A DNA stretch of 11,180 nt from Halorhodospira sp. (lineage in GTDB: Bacteria; Pseudomonadota; Gammaproteobacteria; Nitrococcales; Halorhodospiraceae): positions 1 through 11,180 of the forward strand of contig SKYL01000160.1 in NCBI GenBank assembly GCA_007127935.1. The letters run 5' to 3'. The notes under the pieces are model-generated. The model ran no database searches, was not told the origin of the DNA, and was given only the letters and a program-made list of their open reading frames with translations. A program made the position numbers and the translations under genes. Positions within the stretch are counted from its first letter, which is position 1. Each line of letters starts with the position of its first letter. This document shows positions 9,090 to 11,180 of the stretch, one piece after another.

Positions 9090-9197
9090 GCTCTGTTGGA
9101 TTGGGTTGCCCCGATGGCGGGCTTTGCGGCGCAATGCCGGGGATCTCCGGCTGTTGCTTCCTTGCCGCCGGCCCGCAATCCCCGTAAAGCCTCCGGA

Positions 9198-9821
9198 TTA
9201 TTCCATATCGGACCCGGGGTGCCCACCCCACTTGGAGGCCCACTTAGGGGGCCACTCGGGGGGCCGCCCAAAGGGCCACGCCGCCTCCACCGTGTAGACA
9301 GGGCCGTCGGCGTTTAACTCCGATGACACCAGTGTCAATCGGTCCGCCGCCCACACCGGCGGCTCGTCCACCACCCCCCGCACCGGGCGGGCCTTGCGGA
9401 AGAGGGTCAAGTGGGGCGCCAAACCCCGCCGGCGGACCGTCACCCGCCGCCGCCGCAACTCCCGGCACAAGGCCCGGTGGAGGCGGCGCAACGGATCGGG
9501 GCAGAACGACGCCCCGGCCCACACCACCCGGCTCTTGGCGAAGTAGCCTAGCGTATCCAGCTCAAACCGGAAGGGGGCCGTGCTGGCCGCGGCCGCCGCC
9601 CCGGCCTCGGCGGCTCGTTCGGGGTCGGCGTTGCCGAGGAAGAGCACGGTCAGGTGGATGCGCGCCCCGGGGACCGGGCGGCCGATCTGCCGATACGCCC
9701 GCTGCACCGCCACCAACCGCCGCCGCACCGCCTCGTCGGGCCACAAGGCGTAGAAGAGGCGTTTCTTCCCGGTTGCCGGGAGTTCGGACGGTTCGGGGGT
9801 TTCGGGGGACGAGGCGGTCAT
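9198..9821 (-). CDS. thpR: RNA 2',3'-cyclic phosphodiesterase (2H family, LigT/ThpR)
   Basis: This 207-residue 2H phosphoesterase hydrolyses 2',3'-cyclic phosphate RNA ends and, in E. coli, can form 2'-5' RNA links; its cellular role is poorly known. The two signature motifs are HLTV at 56-59 (in ARIHLTVLFLGN) and HLTL at 137-140 (in LAPHLTLFRKA), and the start KRLFYALWPDE (20-30) is typical. The ATG at 9821 overlaps the pncC stop by one base (TGATG), indicating translational coupling. The C-terminus goes about 20 residues past the usual end at the WPF (182-184), with a Trp-rich tail encoded by a 12-bp tandem repeat. The frame is also open upstream to 10220 but there overlaps pncC. recA follows after 121 bases. 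Confidence 0.93.
   Translation of the reverse strand: MTASSPETPEPSELPATGKKRLFYALWPDEAVRRRLVAVQRAYRQIGRPVPGARIHLTVLFLGNADPERAAEAGAAAAASTAPFRFELDTLGYFAKSRVVWAGASFCPDPLRRLHRALCRELRRRRVTVRRRGLAPHLTLFRKARPVRGVVDEPPVWAADRLTLVSSELNADGPVYTVEAAWPFGRPPEWPPKWASKWGGHPGSDME
9228..9263 (-). repeat. Three 12-bp tandem repeats at the end of thpR
   Basis: Three in-frame units of 12 bases encode PPEW, PPKW and ASKW in succession. All end in (A/G)AGTGG on the minus strand. They form most of the extra C-terminal tail of ThpR and stop 27 bases before its stop codon. Confidence 0.75.
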
Positions 9822-10324
9822 CACGCCACCCGGCGCAGCAGACCGTCCAACGCCGCGGCCACCGCGGCACGGCGCACCGCGTCCCGGTCCCCGTCGAACC
9901 GGAAACCCTCCACCTCGACCGCCGCCTCCCCGGCCCAGGCGATCCAGACCGTCCCCACCGGCTTGGCCGCCGTCCCGCCGCCTGGACCGGCAACGCCGGT
10001 GAGGGCCGCCGTCCACGCCACCGGCGCCCGCTCCCGCAGACCGCGAGCCATGGCCTCGGCCACCTCCCGGCTCACCGCGCCGTGCCGTTCGATCAGCGCG
10101 GGCGGCACGCCCAACAGGTCCGCCTTGGCGGCGTTGCTGTAGACCACCACCCCGCGCTCGAACCACGCCGACGAACCGGCGCGGTCGGTGAGCACCTTGG
10201 CCAACCAGCCGCCGGTGCACGACTCGGCCACCGCCACCTGCTCGCCCCGGCGGAGCAGCCGCTCGCCCAGCGTGATGACGGCGGCGGTGGCACGCTCCAG
10301 CAGCGGATCGGGGTCATGTACCAT
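9821..10324 (-). CDS. pncC: NMN amidohydrolase PncC (CinA C-terminal domain)
   Basis: This 167-residue protein is a stand-alone CinA C-terminal domain; in E. coli and others this enzyme deamidates nicotinamide mononucleotide to nicotinate mononucleotide in the pyridine nucleotide cycle. Motifs: VAESCTGGWLAKVLTDRAGSS with AESCTGG at 33-39 (Ser35 is the likely catalytic residue), GVVVYSNAAKADLLGV (58-73), and ALTGVAGPGGG (107-117). The N-terminal CinA domain is absent, as in the E. coli YgaD form. The start is the ATG at 10324 with AGAGGTGG at 10328-10335 just upstream; the open frame continues to 10444 but lies over the start of mutS. It is the first gene of a run pncC-thpR-recA-recX-alaS and faces mutS across 34 bases. 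Confidence 0.94.
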   Translation of the reverse strand: MVHDPDPLLERATAAVITLGERLLRRGEQVAVAESCTGGWLAKVLTDRAGSSAWFERGVVVYSNAAKADLLGVPPALIERHGAVSREVAEAMARGLRERAPVAWTAALTGVAGPGGGTAAKPVGTVWIAWAGEAAVEVEGFRFDGDRDAVRRAAVAAALDGLLRRVA

Positions 10325-10327
10325 GAG

Positions 10328-10335
10328 CCACCTCT
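10328..10335 (-). promoter_or_regulatory. pncC ribosome-binding site
   Basis: On the minus strand this is AGAGGTGG, 3 bases before the ATG at 10324. It sets the pncC start and uses part of the 34-base gap to mutS. Confidence 0.55.
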
Positions 10336-10358
10336 GATCGGACGCAGTGAACGACCCC

Positions 10359-11180
10359 ATGGCCGAGGCAAAACAGAAGAATAGCGCAGCCGGCTCGCCG
10401 CCTCCCGGACACACGCCGATGATGCGGCAGTACCTGGCCATCAAGGCGGAGCATCCGGAGACCCTGCTCTTCTACCGGATGGGGGACTTCTACGAACTAT
10501 TCTACGGCGACGCCGAGCGCGCCGCGAAACTGCTGGACATCACCCTGACCACCCGGGGCGAGTCGGCGGGCGCGCCGATCCCCATGGCCGGGGTGCCGGT
10601 CCATGCGGTGGAGAACTACTTGGCCCGTCTGGTGCGGCTCGGCGAGTCGGTGGCCATCTGCGAGCAGATCGGCGACCCGGCAACGAGCAAGGGCCCAGTG
10701 GAGCGCCAAGTGGTCCGGGTGGTCACCCCGGGCACCCTCACCGACGACGCCCTGCTGGACGAGCGGCGTTCCAACCTGCTGGCGGCGGTCGCCGCCGATA
10801 CCGGCGCCGGCCGCCCGTCACGGTTCGGGGTGGCGGCGCTGGAACTGTCTTCGGGCCGGTTCACGGTGCTGGAGGCCGACACCGCCGACGAGGTGGTGGC
10901 GGAGCTGGAGCGCCTGCGTCCGGCGGAGCTGCTGATCCCCGACGATGACGAGACCTGGCCCGGCGGCGGCGGGGCGGCGGTCACCCGGCGGCCGCCGTGG
11001 CACTTCGAGCCGGCCTCGGCGCGCCGCCTCCTGCTGCGGCAGTTCGGCACCCACGACCTGTCCGGCTTCGCCTGTCTGCGGCACGACAGCAGCGACAAGG
11101 CCAACCCCTGCCATACCATTCTCGCCGCCGACTGGCATGCCGAACCCTACCAAGACGGCATTTTGCGCACCTTCCGCATC
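10359..11180 (+). CDS. mutS: DNA mismatch repair protein MutS, N-terminal part (partial, with anomalous end)
   Basis: The gene starts at an ATG (10359) and is still open at the window end (274 codons visible of about 850 in the family). MutS recognises mispaired bases and starts repair with MutL. The mismatch-binding domain has TPMMRQYLAIKAEHPETLLFYRMGDFYELFY (19-49) with the Phe-x-Glu mismatch wedge at Phe45-Glu47, then PMAGVPVHAVENYLARLVRLGESVAICEQ (75-103). The connector domain starts normally, and QFGTHDLSGFAC (228-239) aligns with QFGTRDLVGFGV of E. coli MutS. From codon 240 (11076) on, no likeness to MutS is visible: the conserved Ala/Gly-rich, Leu-rich helix (AAGCLLQYAKDTQ in E. coli) is missing and an unrecognised sequence (LRHDSSDKANPCHTILAADW and on) takes its place. 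No strong ribosome-binding site precedes the ATG. Confidence 0.9.
   Translation, partial: MAEAKQKNSAAGSPPPGHTPMMRQYLAIKAEHPETLLFYRMGDFYELFYGDAERAAKLLDITLTTRGESAGAPIPMAGVPVHAVENYLARLVRLGESVAICEQIGDPATSKGPVERQVVRVVTPGTLTDDALLDERRSNLLAAVAADTGAGRPSRFGVAALELSSGRFTVLEADTADEVVAELERLRPAELLIPDDDETWPGGGGAAVTRRPPWHFEPASARRLLLRQFGTHDLSGFACLRHDSSDKANPCHTILAADWHAEPYQDGILRTFRI

Noticed and set aside
7904..9187. 427-codon open frame on the plus strand opposite recA and the start of recX
   Set aside because: An antisense shadow of a strongly conserved gene; composition is low-complexity (His, Gly, Leu, Asp) and there is no domain or credible ribosome-binding site.
9077..9271. N-terminal 65-residue extension of RecA
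   Set aside because: Pro/Gly-rich, overlaps thpR, is not RecA-like, and a good ribosome-binding site lies before the internal ATG at 9076.
11072..11089. CTGT...ACAG palindrome resembling a LexA box
   Set aside because: The spacing is 10 bases rather than the canonical 8, and it lies within the mutS frame. It is kept only as a mark of the sequence junction.

Overview
This is a GC-rich window from the chromosome of a gammaproteobacterium. The gene order recA-recX-alaS-lysC-csrA-tRNA-Ser(GCU)-tRNA-Arg(ACG) resembles that of Pseudomonas and related groups and recalls alaS-csrA-serV-argV of E. coli. Together with the base composition and mutS opposite pncC, it would suit Chromatiales or Ectothiorhodospiraceae-type bacteria. 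That family-level placement is inference only. Most of the window is housekeeping sequence, and no phage, CRISPR array or classical insertion sequence is seen.

Layout. Bases 3-500 (+) hold the C-terminal end of a fused TRAP-transporter permease. After a 170-base gap with a plausible sigma-70 promoter come two plus-strand genes: a 67-residue protein of unknown function and a PagL-like outer-membrane protein. They converge on a minus-strand pair, nikR (nickel-responsive repressor with an extra His-rich tail) followed 6 bases later by a membrane-anchored alpha/beta hydrolase. A strong hairpin separates nikR from two minus-strand tRNA genes (Ser then Arg in transcription order). Upstream of these lie csrA, lysC and alaS, each read on the minus strand, with a terminator-like hairpin between alaS and lysC.

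Further upstream on the same strand is a compact DNA-maintenance and salvage run: pncC, thpR, recA and recX, with alaS 11 bases beyond recX. pncC/thpR overlap by one base (TGATG) and recA/recX are 4 bases apart, so several of these genes are probably co-transcribed. mutS starts only 34 bases from pncC on the opposite strand and runs off the right edge.

The oddest point is in mutS. The first 239 codons match MutS well, but the next 35 codons show no likeness to the conserved connector-domain sequence although the frame stays open. This could be an insertion, a chimera or a divergent segment. Smaller oddities are a likely internal beta-subunit start in lysC, a 12-bp tandem repeat forming a Trp-rich tail on ThpR, and no canonical LexA box in front of recA. 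I see no convincing undescribed multi-gene system.
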